Shown one piece after another: positions 1 through 8,987 of a stretch of 48,134 nucleotides of DNA; the first letter of the stretch is position 1; each line of letters opens with the position of its first letter. Under the pieces are notes generated by a model. That model saw nothing but the letters and a program-made list of their open reading frames with translations. It did not search any database and had not been told where the DNA came from. Source of the stretch: an uncultured Bacteroidota bacterium (GTDB lineage: Bacteria > Bacteroidota > Bacteroidia > JADZBD01). The stretch is taken from NCBI GenBank assembly GCA_937924855.1, contig CALEYQ010000060.1, positions 1 through 48,134 on the forward strand, written 5' to 3'. The position numbers were made by a program, and so were the translations under genes.

Positions 1-1
1 T

Positions 2-1669
2 AACGAGGTTAGACTTCATGAACTTTCCGATGCCGATAAGCTCAATCCAATCACCTACCAGGATGCCGGAGCAGGGTATATCCTGAAGCATCTTTTCATG
101 ACCCTTCTCGAAATCGACTTCAAATCCCTGGAGCTTGCCCCGGGCCTCGCCAAATCCAGGCCACTGCTGGAAAAAGACTCCACCGGAACACTCCGGATCA
201 CCTACGAACTCCGGCCGGAAGCACGCTGGGATAATGGCCAGCCCATCACCGCAAAAGATGTGGAATTCAGCCTGAAAGTTATTAAAACCCCAAAGGTTGA
301 TAACCAGCCCAACAAACCTTACTACGAGTTTATCGGTGATATGATCCTTTATCCCGATAACCCACTCAAATTTACCTTCGTCTGTAACAACACATACCTC
401 CTGGCCGAAGCCTCATCCGGAGACTTTCCGATCCTGCCCTCCTTCAAATACGACCCACAGGGCATCTTGGCGAAATACAGCCTGGCTCAACTTGCAAAAG
501 GCGGTGAAGACCTGCTTAACGATCCCGATCTCATTGACTTTGCCAATGAATTCAATTCCGAAAAATTTCAGCGCGAACCTGCATTTATCGAAGGTTGCGG
601 TCCTTATAAATTAAGCCAGTGGCTCACCGGTCAGCGTATTGTTCTTGAACGCAAAAAAGACTGGTGGGGCGATGAACTGGAAGGAAACGGATTCCGCTTT
701 CAGGCCTACCCCCAAAAACTTATCTATCAAACCATCAACGACCAGACTTCTGCCCTGGTATCGCTCAAAGCCGGAAATATTGATGTTATGCGCAGCATCA
801 AATCAAAAGATTTTGCTGAATTGCCCCAATCCGACAAATTTGTTCAGAACTTCAATTCGCATACACCACAACAATTAGCTTACACCTACATCGGGCTGAA
901 TATTAAAAAGCCTCAGTTCTCAAGCGTGAAAACCCGCCAGGCCCTGGCTCACCTGCTCGATGTGGACAAGATGATCAAAACCCTGAAATACGATCAGGCA
1001 CAGCGGGTAGCAGGACCCATTCACCCCAGTAAGCAACGCGATTACAATAACGACATCAAACCCTACCCCTACGATGTTGAGAAGGCACGGAAAATGCTGG
1101 CTGAAGACGGATGGAAAGATTCAAACGGGGATGGCGTTATCGACAAGGTAATCAACGGCCAAAAGGTAGAATTCTCGGTTGTGTTTACCTATAACTCCGG
1201 CAACGACGAACGCAAAGCTACTGCCCTGCTCTTCCAGGAAGAAGCCAGAAAAGTTGGTATTAATGTAAATGTGGTGGCACAGGACTGGTCCGTTTATCTT
1301 GACAAACAAAAAAATCACGATTTCGACATGTTTTTCGGTGCCTGGATAGGAACCCCGGTGCCCTGGGATCCCAAACAAATTTTCCATACTGAATCGTCAA
1401 ACAACGGTTCCAACTATGTGAGCTGGGGAAATTCCAAAACCGATGCCCTCATCGATTCCATTCGCTATGAAATTGATGAAGTGAAGCGGTCCGTCCTCTA
1501 CAAAAGGTTTCAGGTTGTTCTGCATGAAGATGTGCCCTATATTTTCCTCTGGGCACCCTTCGAAAGAATTGCCATCCATAAAAAATTCACCAATGCCGAC
1601 ACCTATGTAATGCGCCCGGGTTACTGGGAGCCGGGTTTCCGCGTTGGCGATCAAAGTTCATCCAACTAA
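2..1669 (+). CDS. ABC transporter substrate-binding protein, family 5 (5' end cut by window)
   Basis: The reading frame is open to the left edge, so the first visible ATG at 98 is internal and the true start lies outside the window. The visible 555 residues match the family 5 solute-binding proteins (peptide/nickel type). Near the N-terminus is the family's DADKLNP segment; further on are a RPEARWDNGQPITAKD segment (the typical 'W.DG.P.TA.DV' motif) and a C-terminal part describing the lower lobe. The protein should sit outside the inner membrane, probably as a lipoprotein, and deliver oligopeptides or a similar solute to the two permeases that follow 32 bases downstream. The substrate cannot be read from sequence. 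No ATPase gene is seen downstream, so the ATPase must be upstream of the window or elsewhere. Confidence 0.9.
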   Translation, partial: NEVRLHELSDADKLNPITYQDAGAGYILKHLFMTLLEIDFKSLELAPGLAKSRPLLEKDSTGTLRITYELRPEARWDNGQPITAKDVEFSLKVIKTPKVDNQPNKPYYEFIGDMILYPDNPLKFTFVCNNTYLLAEASSGDFPILPSFKYDPQGILAKYSLAQLAKGGEDLLNDPDLIDFANEFNSEKFQREPAFIEGCGPYKLSQWLTGQRIVLERKKDWWGDELEGNGFRFQAYPQKLIYQTINDQTSALVSLKAGNIDVMRSIKSKDFAELPQSDKFVQNFNSHTPQQLAYTYIGLNIKKPQFSSVKTRQALAHLLDVDKMIKTLKYDQAQRVAGPIHPSKQRDYNNDIKPYPYDVEKARKMLAEDGWKDSNGDGVIDKVINGQKVEFSVVFTYNSGNDERKATALLFQEEARKVGINVNVVAQDWSVYLDKQKNHDFDMFFGAWIGTPVPWDPKQIFHTESSNNGSNYVSWGNSKTDALIDSIRYEIDEVKRSVLYKRFQVVLHEDVPYIFLWAPFERIAIHKKFTNADTYVMRPGYWEPGFRVGDQSSSN

Positions 1670-1701
1670 TTTTATCCAAGTAAAGAAACCCCCTGAGCGG
1701 A

Positions 1702-3129
1702 ATGTGGAAGTATTTTTTAAAGAGAATCCTCATTTTCATTCCAACCCTCATCGCGGTTTCCCTTATCACATTTGTTATCAGCCTTAACGCCCCCGGCGAT
1801 CCGGTTGAAACCATGCTCAACCGGAATCAGGGGGGTGAAGGACAGGCAGCACAAAAACTGGCCGGCGAAAAAGCTTACATGCGGCAACGCTCCGAACTGG
1901 GCCTCGACCTGCCCGTTTTCTATTTTTCCCTTTCCAACAAAACTTCCTCCGACACCCTGTACAGAATTCCTAAAGTTTCACACAGAGAAGTGCTGGAAAG
2001 AATTGCTTTTACCTATGGAAACTGGTGCGATGTTGCCAACTATTACAAAAGCACTAAAAATTTCGAATGGGAGCTTTTCAATTTCAAAAAAACCGAGGAA
2101 AGTGCCGACATCCTTACCCGTGTAAAGGAATACACAAACCAACTTTACCTTCAGCACGACGAGTCGAAAATCAAAAACATCTTTAATAACATTGAGTTTG
2201 AATTCAATGGTAACCCGGTCTTTAAAGATCTTTCCGGCTATTTTAACAGCGTAAGAAACTCCTGGGAACAAATAATTCACCAACAAAATCCGGCCAACCG
2301 CTATATCCCTGTTATTCATTGGTACGGATTCAAAAATCAATACCACCGCTGGTTAACCAATTTCCTTACCGGCGATTTTGGAATTTCCTACCAGGATAAG
2401 CGACCAGTTTCCTCAGTTCTTCCCGAGGCAATGGCCAACACCATGTCGCTGAGTTTGCTTTCTATTCTTATTGCCTACATCCTCGCAATTCCTTTGGGCG
2501 TAACCTCGGCGGTTAACAAGGGTAAGCGGAAAGAAAAAGTCATTACCACCGCCTTGTTTATCCTCTACTCTCTTCCCACTTTCTGGATTGGAACCATGCT
2601 GGTAATCTATCTTTGCTGCGGCGACTATTTATGTATTTTCCCTGCTCCGGGTTCACCACCCATCCCCGAAGACGCTCCCTTCTTTTACAAATTGGGAGAA
2701 TGGTTTTATCGGATGACTTTGCCCCTCTTCTGCTGGACCTACGGGTCGCTGGCTTTCATCAGCCGCCAGATGCGCGGAGGCATGTTAACCGTTATCGGTC
2801 AGGATTATATTCGTACCGCACGCGCTAAAGGACTCCCGGAAAAGAAAGTTATCTGGAAACACAGTCTCAAAAACTCTTTGTTACCCATTATTACACTTTT
2901 CGCCAGCGTGTTTCCCCTGGCAATTTCAGGATCTTTCGTAATTGAGTTTATTTTCCAGATTCCGGGTATGGGAAAGGTTAGTATCGAAGCCCTCAATGCC
3001 CGAAATTATCCCATAATTTTCAGCACCATGATGTTCACCGCAATTCTTACTATGGTTGGAAACCTGATAGCCGATTTCCTGTATGCCGTTGTTGATCCAA
3101 GAATTTCATTTTCGTCCAAAAAATCCTAA
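1702..3129 (+). CDS. ABC transporter permease, DppB/OppB-like, with large extracytoplasmic insert
   Basis: This is an inner-membrane permease of a peptide-type ABC importer. Residues about 8-30 form the first membrane helix, followed by the family's APGDPV motif. The C-terminal half (about 240-470) holds the other helices and the EAA loop that contacts the ATPase (GQDYIRTARAKGLPEKKVIW). DppB proteins are usually about 310-340 residues; this one has 475. The extra length is a soluble stretch of about 130 residues (roughly 75-210) between helix 1 and the GDFGIS motif, so it should face the periplasm. It begins at an ATG 32 bases after the binding protein, and its stop is directly followed by the next permease ATG. 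Family assignment is secure; the role of the insert is unknown. Confidence 0.93.
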   Translation: MWKYFLKRILIFIPTLIAVSLITFVISLNAPGDPVETMLNRNQGGEGQAAQKLAGEKAYMRQRSELGLDLPVFYFSLSNKTSSDTLYRIPKVSHREVLERIAFTYGNWCDVANYYKSTKNFEWELFNFKKTEESADILTRVKEYTNQLYLQHDESKIKNIFNNIEFEFNGNPVFKDLSGYFNSVRNSWEQIIHQQNPANRYIPVIHWYGFKNQYHRWLTNFLTGDFGISYQDKRPVSSVLPEAMANTMSLSLLSILIAYILAIPLGVTSAVNKGKRKEKVITTALFILYSLPTFWIGTMLVIYLCCGDYLCIFPAPGSPPIPEDAPFFYKLGEWFYRMTLPLFCWTYGSLAFISRQMRGGMLTVIGQDYIRTARAKGLPEKKVIWKHSLKNSLLPIITLFASVFPLAISGSFVIEFIFQIPGMGKVSIEALNARNYPIIFSTMMFTAILTMVGNLIADFLYAVVDPRISFSSKKS

Positions 3130-4482
3130 ATGAAGAAGTTGTTTCGGTTTATTATGAATCCTTTTTCTGCCGGCGACCGGGTACTGGAAGAAGCTGCCCG
3201 CGAAGGAGCAAAACACGAAGGATTCTGGGCCAATGTGAAAAAGCAATTCCGAAAAAACAAACTCGCACTATTTGCTTTCCGGTTTATAATGTTTCTCGGT
3301 GTGCTTGCCCTGCTCGCCGATTTTATTGCCAATGAAAAACCACTTGCTTGCAGGTACAATGGAAATACTTATTTCCCTGTTTTCAGATCCTATGCCGTTG
3401 ATCTCGGATTGGTTCAATGGCCCACCGACCTCCAGAATGTGGAATGGAAAAGCCTGAATTACGAATGGTCGGTTTTTCCTCCGGTTCCCTACCTTCCTAA
3501 AAATATCGATGATAAAAATTCTCAGTCCAAAGGCCCCTTTGCTACTCAGGATGTTCCATCCACCCGCTGGCGACACTGGCTGGGAACCGATGAATTAGGG
3601 CACGATGTTCTTGCCGCCATGATCCATGGAACCCGGATTGCCATGCTGGTGGGAATTGTGGCTATGAGCATTGCCTCATTTATTGGAATCCTGCTGGGTG
3701 CTATGGCCGGGTACTTTGGCGACAACCGCCTAAAAGCCACAAGAGCTTCGTTGATCACCGGATTGATTTTCGGAATCCTTGGACTCTTCTACGGCTTCGG
3801 AAGCCGATCGTATGTACTCAAAGATTCTTTTGCTTCAGGCCTGGGCGGATTTTTCTTTCAGTTTCTGCTCTCGGTTCTTATCATTGTCCTATTCCTCTGG
3901 CTTTCCCGCTTTGTGGCAAAACCCCTTAAGAAAATTGCCTACCTGGGAAAACCCGTTAGTATTCCGGTCGACATAATCGTATCGCGGTTGTTTGAAATTA
4001 TGCTGTCCATTCCAACTCTGTTTCTGATTATTTCCATTTCCGCCATCGTTGAGAAACCAAGCATTTTCCATGTTATGATTATCATCGGATGCACCTCATG
4101 GACAGGCATTGCACGATTTATCAGGGCTGAACTGCTCAGGGTACGAAGCCTGGAATATATCGAAGCCGCAAATGCACTCGGATTTACTGAAATGCGGATT
4201 ATTTTCAAACACGCCATCCCCAATGCCCTTTCTCCTGTATTAATCGCTGTTGCTTTTGGAATCGCGTCTGCCATTCTTACCGAATCTATTCTTTCATTCC
4301 TTAACGTTGGTGTACCTGCTGAATCGCTTACCTGGGGAACCCTGCTTTCCCTGGCCCGGCAAACACCTACCGCCTGGTGGCTTGCCATTTTCCCCGGCTT
4401 TGCCATCTTCATTACCGTGACCATTTTTAACCTGGCCGGAGAAGGATTGACCGATGCCCTCGATCCGAGGCTGAAAAAATAG
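3130..4482 (+). CDS. ABC transporter permease, DppC/OppC-like, with extra membrane segments
   Basis: This is the second permease of the importer. Its ATG follows the previous stop codon with no gap, so translation is probably coupled. It has a cytoplasmic N-terminus with helix 1 near residues 50-68, the conserved LGTDELGHDVLAAMIHGTR motif around 155, and an EAA loop (SLEYIEAANALGFTEMRIIF) near 340. The length is 450 residues, against about 290-320 for usual DppC proteins. An insert of about 75-80 residues follows GYFGDN (about 200-280). It contains two additional hydrophobic segments (FGILGLFYGF and FFFQFLLSVLIIVLFLWL). What these segments do is unknown. Together with the enlarged partner this suggests a specialised subtype of peptide-type importer. 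Confidence 0.93.
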   Translation: MKKLFRFIMNPFSAGDRVLEEAAREGAKHEGFWANVKKQFRKNKLALFAFRFIMFLGVLALLADFIANEKPLACRYNGNTYFPVFRSYAVDLGLVQWPTDLQNVEWKSLNYEWSVFPPVPYLPKNIDDKNSQSKGPFATQDVPSTRWRHWLGTDELGHDVLAAMIHGTRIAMLVGIVAMSIASFIGILLGAMAGYFGDNRLKATRASLITGLIFGILGLFYGFGSRSYVLKDSFASGLGGFFFQFLLSVLIIVLFLWLSRFVAKPLKKIAYLGKPVSIPVDIIVSRLFEIMLSIPTLFLIISISAIVEKPSIFHVMIIIGCTSWTGIARFIRAELLRVRSLEYIEAANALGFTEMRIIFKHAIPNALSPVLIAVAFGIASAILTESILSFLNVGVPAESLTWGTLLSLARQTPTAWWLAIFPGFAIFITVTIFNLAGEGLTDALDPRLKK

Positions 4483-4504
4483 TGGATTCTTCCCTTGGGG
4501 TTTT

Positions 4505-4512
4505 TAACTTTG
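4505..4512 (+). promoter_or_regulatory. -7 promoter box TAACTTTG
   Basis: This exactly matches the Bacteroidota -7 consensus TAnnTTTG. It ends 16 bases before the ATG of the hydroxyacyl-CoA dehydrogenase gene. No clear -33 element is seen. Confidence 0.6.
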
Positions 4513-4528
4513 TTCAAATAATATTACC

Positions 4529-5422
4529 ATGAAAAACATTTCAGTAATTGGATCCGGAACCATGGGAAACGGAATCGCCCATGTTTTTGCCCAGTCGGGT
4601 TTTGATGTTTCCCTCATTGACATTTCAGAGGCAGCCCTGAAAAAGGCTCTTGAAACCATCGAAAAAAATCTCGAAAGGCAATTGGTAAAGGGTAGCATCG
4701 ACGCAGCGCTTAAGGAGTCGACGTTGAAGCGAATCAAAACTTTTACCGTGATGAATGATGGCGTAAAAAACGCCGACCTCGTGGTAGAAGCCGCTACTGA
4801 AAATCCGGACATAAAGCTTAAAATATTTAAAGACCTTGATGCAGCATGCCCGGCAGCGACCATTCTGGCAACCAACACAAGCTCCATTTCTATTACCAAA
4901 ATAGCTGCCGTTACCAAAAGACCCGAAAAAGTAATCGGCATGCACTTCATGAACCCGGTTCCGGTAATGAAACTGGTTGAAGTAATCCGAGGCTACTCAA
5001 CCTCCGCCGAAGTAACCAAAACCATTATGGAACTTTCCAAAAATCTCGGAAAAGTTCCGGTAGAAGTAAATGACTATCCCGGGTTTGTTGCCAATAAAAT
5101 CCTCATGCCGATGATTAATGAAGCCATCATTACCCTGCATGAAGGAACGGCAGGAGTTCATGAAATTGACACGGTCATGAAACTGGGCATGGCACATCCT
5201 ATGGGTCCTTTGCAACTTGCAGATTTTATCGGACTGGATGTTTGTCTTTCCATTTTGAGGGTACTTCAGGAAGGTTACGGAAACCCGAAATACGCTCCTT
5301 GTCCCCTGCTGGTAAATATGGTAACCGCCGGCCATTTGGGAGTAAAAACCGGCAAAGGATTTTATTCTTATACTAAGGGAAGCAAAGATCTGGTAGTTTC
5401 GGAACAATTCTTGAAGGCCTGA
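4529..5422 (+). CDS. 3-hydroxyacyl-CoA (3-hydroxybutyryl-CoA) dehydrogenase
   Basis: The 297-residue length is the usual size for single-function 3-hydroxybutyryl-CoA dehydrogenases, which oxidise L-3-hydroxyacyl-CoA with NAD(P). The N-terminal Rossmann motif is IGSGTMGNGIA (GxGxxG). The catalytic His lies in the GMHFMNPVPVM motif near residue 138, and the Asn of the family in DYPGFVANKIL. The C-terminal dimerisation domain contains GMAHPMGPLQLADFIGLD and ends with the typical GVKTGKGFYSY segment. It acts in the cytoplasm in fatty-acid oxidation, butyrate metabolism or phenylacetate breakdown. The neighbours do not say which. A TAACTTTG promoter box lies upstream, so it probably starts a transcript that includes the next gene. 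Confidence 0.95.
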   Translation: MKNISVIGSGTMGNGIAHVFAQSGFDVSLIDISEAALKKALETIEKNLERQLVKGSIDAALKESTLKRIKTFTVMNDGVKNADLVVEAATENPDIKLKIFKDLDAACPAATILATNTSSISITKIAAVTKRPEKVIGMHFMNPVPVMKLVEVIRGYSTSAEVTKTIMELSKNLGKVPVEVNDYPGFVANKILMPMINEAIITLHEGTAGVHEIDTVMKLGMAHPMGPLQLADFIGLDVCLSILRVLQEGYGNPKYAPCPLLVNMVTAGHLGVKTGKGFYSYTKGSKDLVVSEQFLKA

Positions 5423-5433
5423 TATAAGGCCTC

Positions 5434-7122
5434 ATGAAAAGAACATTCGGAATACTCATTTACCTTATTTTACTTTGCTGTGCTGCAGGAACAGCCCAGG
5501 AAAAATCTTTCAACTTTTCGCATCCCCTAAAACCCGGCAGTGCCCTGACCGGAAACTTCGGCGAGATCCGTCTGAATCATTTTCATTACGGTTACGATAT
5601 GTCCACCGGTGGCAAAGAAGGAAAAGAAATTTTTGCCATTGGAAATGGGCATGTCTCAAGAATTAAGGTGGGAACCGGGGGCTACGGCAAAGTAATTTAC
5701 ATCGACCATCCCGAAGGCGTCACAAGCGTATATGCCCACCTTTCCGATTTTGCCGGTTCCCTGGCCGATTTTATAAAAAAGAAGCAGTACGAGGCCGAAA
5801 GCTATGAGGTGGAAATTTTTCCCGGATCCGAAGAATTGAAAATAAAAAAAGGACAACTGATCGGCTTTTCGGGAAACACGGGATTTTCAGCCGGCCCTCA
5901 CCTGCATTTTGAAATCCGAAACACAAAATCGGAGAAAGTGCTGAATCCGGCTTTGTATGGCTTTAAAATTCCCGACACGGTTCCTCCCCGACTCGTTCGA
6001 ATTGCTCTCCATCCGCTCATTGCCAATGGGATAGCCGGGGAAGTAAATGGGAAAACAAGCACCCAATTGTACAAAATAAAACCGGGCAAGGGTCATTTCC
6101 TGCCCGACACCAAAGACACAATTGCCATAAAAGGTCCGGTTGGAATTTCCATGGAACTGTTCGACCAGGAAAACAGAAAGGCAGGAAAAAACGGCATTCG
6201 CATATTGCGGCTCTATGCGGATGGCAATTTACTTTTCACTTTTCGTATGGATTCCTTTGCTTTTGACGAATCACGAATGGCAAATGCACAGATGGATTTT
6301 TCATTCTACAAATCAGAAAGGAAAATTTTTTACAAGTTTTATAAAGAATCCTGCAATAATTTCAGCGGACTATCCGACTCTCCCGGAAATGGGATTTTAC
6401 ATTTCCTTAACCCCGGAATAAAAGAAATAACAGCCGAAGCAGAAGATTTCAGCGGCAATATCAGCCGCCTGATTTGTAAAATTAAGGTGCATAAGGCAGA
6501 AGTAAAACCAGGTTGCTGCGAAGAAAAATTCCGTTGCGGGGAAACCTTTAGCTCCTCCGCAGCCCATTTCAGAATCGAGATTCCTTCCGGAACACTGATG
6601 AAAAATTATCCTGAATTTCCATACACCATGAGCAGCGACACGCTAAGGGGAAATCTGGGGCCGGTTCACAAAATATTCTCTCCATCCATACCCGCTTTAA
6701 AATCTTATACTTTCGCCCTTAAGATTCCCGAAAATTATACCGGAGACCCATCGAAACTTTGCGGAATCCTTTATTCAGGAAAATCAGGCAGTTTTGTCAA
6801 AGGTAAAGTAAGCAATGGCTGGATTGAATTTACTACCGGATCATTCGGCGATTTTGCCCTAAGAACCGATACGGTTCCCCCGCAAATAAAAAAGGCGGAA
6901 ATAGGAAACGGGAAAGCCGTTTTTTCGGTATCGGATAATTTTTCGGCTATAAAAGAATGGAAAATCAAGGTCGACGGAAAGTTTGTGATTTCCTCTTACG
7001 AACCGAAAACAGGAGAAATAAAAACCATTGAATATCCATCCGGAAATAACAAAACACTGGAAATTACATTAATTGATGCCCTGGGAAATTCAGTTTCCAA
7101 AAAGTACCCCATTCCCTATTAA
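5434..7122 (+). CDS. secreted M23-family (LytM) metallopeptidase
   Basis: The protein has an N-terminal signal peptide (about residues 1-21, ending GTAQ) and an M23 peptidase domain at about 30-175. The zinc ligands His51 and Asp55 are in HYGYD, and His158 in HLHFE, with His156 as the catalytic histidine; all key residues are present. The remaining 390 residues are beta-rich, unassigned and probably extracytoplasmic. Such enzymes cut peptide cross-links in peptidoglycan or regulate amidases. The gene starts 11 bases after the dehydrogenase stop, probably on one transcript. A short inverted repeat, AGGCCT-GATATA-AGGCCT at 5415-5432, spans that stop codon and could influence initiation. Its stop is 7 bases from the convergent anion-transporter gene. 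Confidence 0.92.
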   Translation: MKRTFGILIYLILLCCAAGTAQEKSFNFSHPLKPGSALTGNFGEIRLNHFHYGYDMSTGGKEGKEIFAIGNGHVSRIKVGTGGYGKVIYIDHPEGVTSVYAHLSDFAGSLADFIKKKQYEAESYEVEIFPGSEELKIKKGQLIGFSGNTGFSAGPHLHFEIRNTKSEKVLNPALYGFKIPDTVPPRLVRIALHPLIANGIAGEVNGKTSTQLYKIKPGKGHFLPDTKDTIAIKGPVGISMELFDQENRKAGKNGIRILRLYADGNLLFTFRMDSFAFDESRMANAQMDFSFYKSERKIFYKFYKESCNNFSGLSDSPGNGILHFLNPGIKEITAEAEDFSGNISRLICKIKVHKAEVKPGCCEEKFRCGETFSSSAAHFRIEIPSGTLMKNYPEFPYTMSSDTLRGNLGPVHKIFSPSIPALKSYTFALKIPENYTGDPSKLCGILYSGKSGSFVKGKVSNGWIEFTTGSFGDFALRTDTVPPQIKKAEIGNGKAVFSVSDNFSAIKEWKIKVDGKFVISSYEPKTGEIKTIEYPSGNNKTLEITLIDALGNSVSKKYPIPY

Positions 7123-7129
7123 CAATTCC

Positions 7130-8587
7130 TCAAAAATACAGGTACATAAAAAGAGTAATCAAAATTACACCCGCAATGTCCATCAAAAGTCCGGCAGAAG
7201 CCATTTGACGAATTCCAATTTGCCGGGTTCCGAACACAATAGTATTCGGGGCCGTTGCTACGGGTAACATAAATCCCAGGCTGGCTGAAAGGGTAGCCGG
7301 AATGAAAAGGAAAAGAGGGTCGAGGCCAAGCTTGGGGTATAGAGCAATCAACACCGGAAGCATCAGTTGAATGCAGGCCACATTAGATGCCACCTCACTG
7401 ATAATACAAATGAGCAGGCACATGGCTCCGATAAAAGCCCAGGAAGGAAAAGAAGAAAACCAGGACAAGCCATCCGCCAACCAGTTACTTAAGCCCGAAG
7501 CTTCAATGCCCGAAGCAAGGGCAAATCCACCTCCGAATAAAACCATAATATCGAAAGGCAATTTCCGGGCATCCCGCAGCGTAACCAGCGGGCTGCTGCT
7601 ATTTTTCTTTGAGGGAATTACAAGCAACAAACCACCCAAAACAACGGCGGGAAGGAAATCATGATTTAAAAAAGGCCATGGAATTAATTTTCCCCATCCA
7701 GGAAGCGTAACACTTCCCAAAGTGAGCCCCGAGCGGGAAAACCAAAGAAGCGCAGTAACTAAAAAAACAACAGCAATAATTTTTTCATTCCGTCCGGGTG
7801 GTCCTAATTTATTTTTTTCATCCCGGAAATATTGTCGGGGAAACTGAGCACCTCCTGTTCCTCTTAAAAAAAGCAGGTATAAAATACCAAAACAGGCAAT
7901 GAGTAAGGAAAGAGAAATCGGAAAGGCCATCGCAAACCAGGAACCGAAATCAAGCGCTGTGCTTTCGGGAAACAGCTTAGTATACTTCCCATAGAAAATC
8001 ATATTGGTAGGGGTTCCCACCAAGGTTGCCATGCCTCCAATACTTGCGGCATAAGACAAACCAATCAGCAAGGCCGCACGGAATTTTACAAACCCTTTGG
8101 TGCTTTCCGACAAACCACTGCCTGAAACAATGGCAAGAACGGCAGGAAGCATAGACATTACCGTGGCTGTGTTGCTAATCCACATCGAAAGCAAAAATGC
8201 ACTCAGCATGGTTCCAAAAACAATAAAATGAGGTTTTCCGCCGAGTACCGATAAAATAGATAGTGCCAGCCGGGTATGAAGGTTCCATTTCTCCATGCCC
8301 ATCGCAATTACAAATCCACCGGCAAAAACAAAAATGATGCGGTCGAAATACTCGGCGCCCGTATCGGTAAATTCTGAAATCCCTGAAAGGGGAAGAAAAA
8401 TCAGGGGCAACAGTGCCGTAATCGCAAAATGCACCGATTCGGTAAGCCACCACCAGGCCATCCAAACCGCAAGTCCTGCCATAAATGTAGCTTCCGGCCT
8501 GCCCGGAATAAGGTCAAAAGAAAAATAAATAGCCAGGCCCAGAATGGGTCCTGTGAGGGCAAGAATCTTTTTTGACAGGCCCGACAT
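7130..8587 (-). CDS. DASS-family (SLC13) sodium/anion symporter
   Basis: This 485-residue inner-membrane protein is predicted to have many transmembrane helices. It resembles divalent anion:Na+ symporters that carry dicarboxylates, citrate, sulfate or phosphate. The first substrate/sodium motif is intact (WISNTATVMSM, Ser138-Asn139-Thr140). The second half carries the matching hairpin as SEVASNVACIQL, with Val where Thr is usual. The motif GTPTN near 191-195 and a second half-repeat APNTIVFGT near the C-terminus are also present, consistent with the inverted-repeat fold. It is monocistronic and convergent with the M23 gene. The substrate cannot be assigned. Confidence 0.92.
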   Translation of the reverse strand: MSGLSKKILALTGPILGLAIYFSFDLIPGRPEATFMAGLAVWMAWWWLTESVHFAITALLPLIFLPLSGISEFTDTGAEYFDRIIFVFAGGFVIAMGMEKWNLHTRLALSILSVLGGKPHFIVFGTMLSAFLLSMWISNTATVMSMLPAVLAIVSGSGLSESTKGFVKFRAALLIGLSYAASIGGMATLVGTPTNMIFYGKYTKLFPESTALDFGSWFAMAFPISLSLLIACFGILYLLFLRGTGGAQFPRQYFRDEKNKLGPPGRNEKIIAVVFLVTALLWFSRSGLTLGSVTLPGWGKLIPWPFLNHDFLPAVVLGGLLLVIPSKKNSSSPLVTLRDARKLPFDIMVLFGGGFALASGIEASGLSNWLADGLSWFSSFPSWAFIGAMCLLICIISEVASNVACIQLMLPVLIALYPKLGLDPLFLFIPATLSASLGFMLPVATAPNTIVFGTRQIGIRQMASAGLLMDIAGVILITLFMYLYF

Positions 8588-8612
8588 CAGGTTTTTAGCT
8601 AAATTGTGGCAT

Positions 8613-8620
8613 TAATTTTG
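8613..8620 (+). promoter_or_regulatory. -7 promoter box TAATTTTG
   Basis: This matches TAnnTTTG and ends 13 bases before the ATG of the small lipoprotein gene, so the expected leader is very short. Confidence 0.6.
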
Positions 8621-8633
8621 AAAAAAGCATGCT

Positions 8634-8984
8634 ATGAAGCACTTTTTGATGTATGGTTTTTTAACTGCATTATTACTTTTTGCAGTCCCTGCCTGCAAAT
8701 GTAAGCAGAAGTCGGCCTCGAAAAAGGACAAAACCTCCGATACAAAAGTCGACTATGAGCAATTGGGATATTCAAAAGCAACCGTTATTCAATTTGATCT
8801 TGACGGATGTGCCTGGATGATTGAATTTGCCGAAAAAGAACGGATGGAACCCTTAAATCTTCCTGAAGAATTTAAAAAAGACCAGACCAAAATCTGGGTT
8901 CAGTACGAACTGGAAAAAAAGGCGGTTTCCGCCTGCATGGCCGGAAAGATAATTCGCATAACCGAAATCCGGAAAAGAGAGTAG
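8634..8984 (+). CDS. small hypothetical lipoprotein
   Basis: This 116-residue protein begins with a hydrophobic leader and a lipobox (AVPAC, lipidated Cys at about 21), followed by a short Lys/Ser-rich linker. The remaining roughly 75 residues form a small alpha/beta domain with the segment DLDGCAWMIEF and a strong C-terminal basic strand. I do not recognise a named family. The export signal implies attachment to a membrane outside the cytoplasm. It lies 3 bases upstream of fmt and probably shares its transcript. Confidence 0.8.
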   Translation: MKHFLMYGFLTALLLFAVPACKCKQKSASKKDKTSDTKVDYEQLGYSKATVIQFDLDGCAWMIEFAEKERMEPLNLPEEFKKDQTKIWVQYELEKKAVSACMAGKIIRITEIRKRE

Positions 8985-8987
8985 CCG

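Noticed and set aside
3939..4517. Open frame of 192 codons opposite the DppC-like permease
   Set aside because: It is antisense to a gene with clear EAA-loop motifs; composition matches a reverse-strand shadow.
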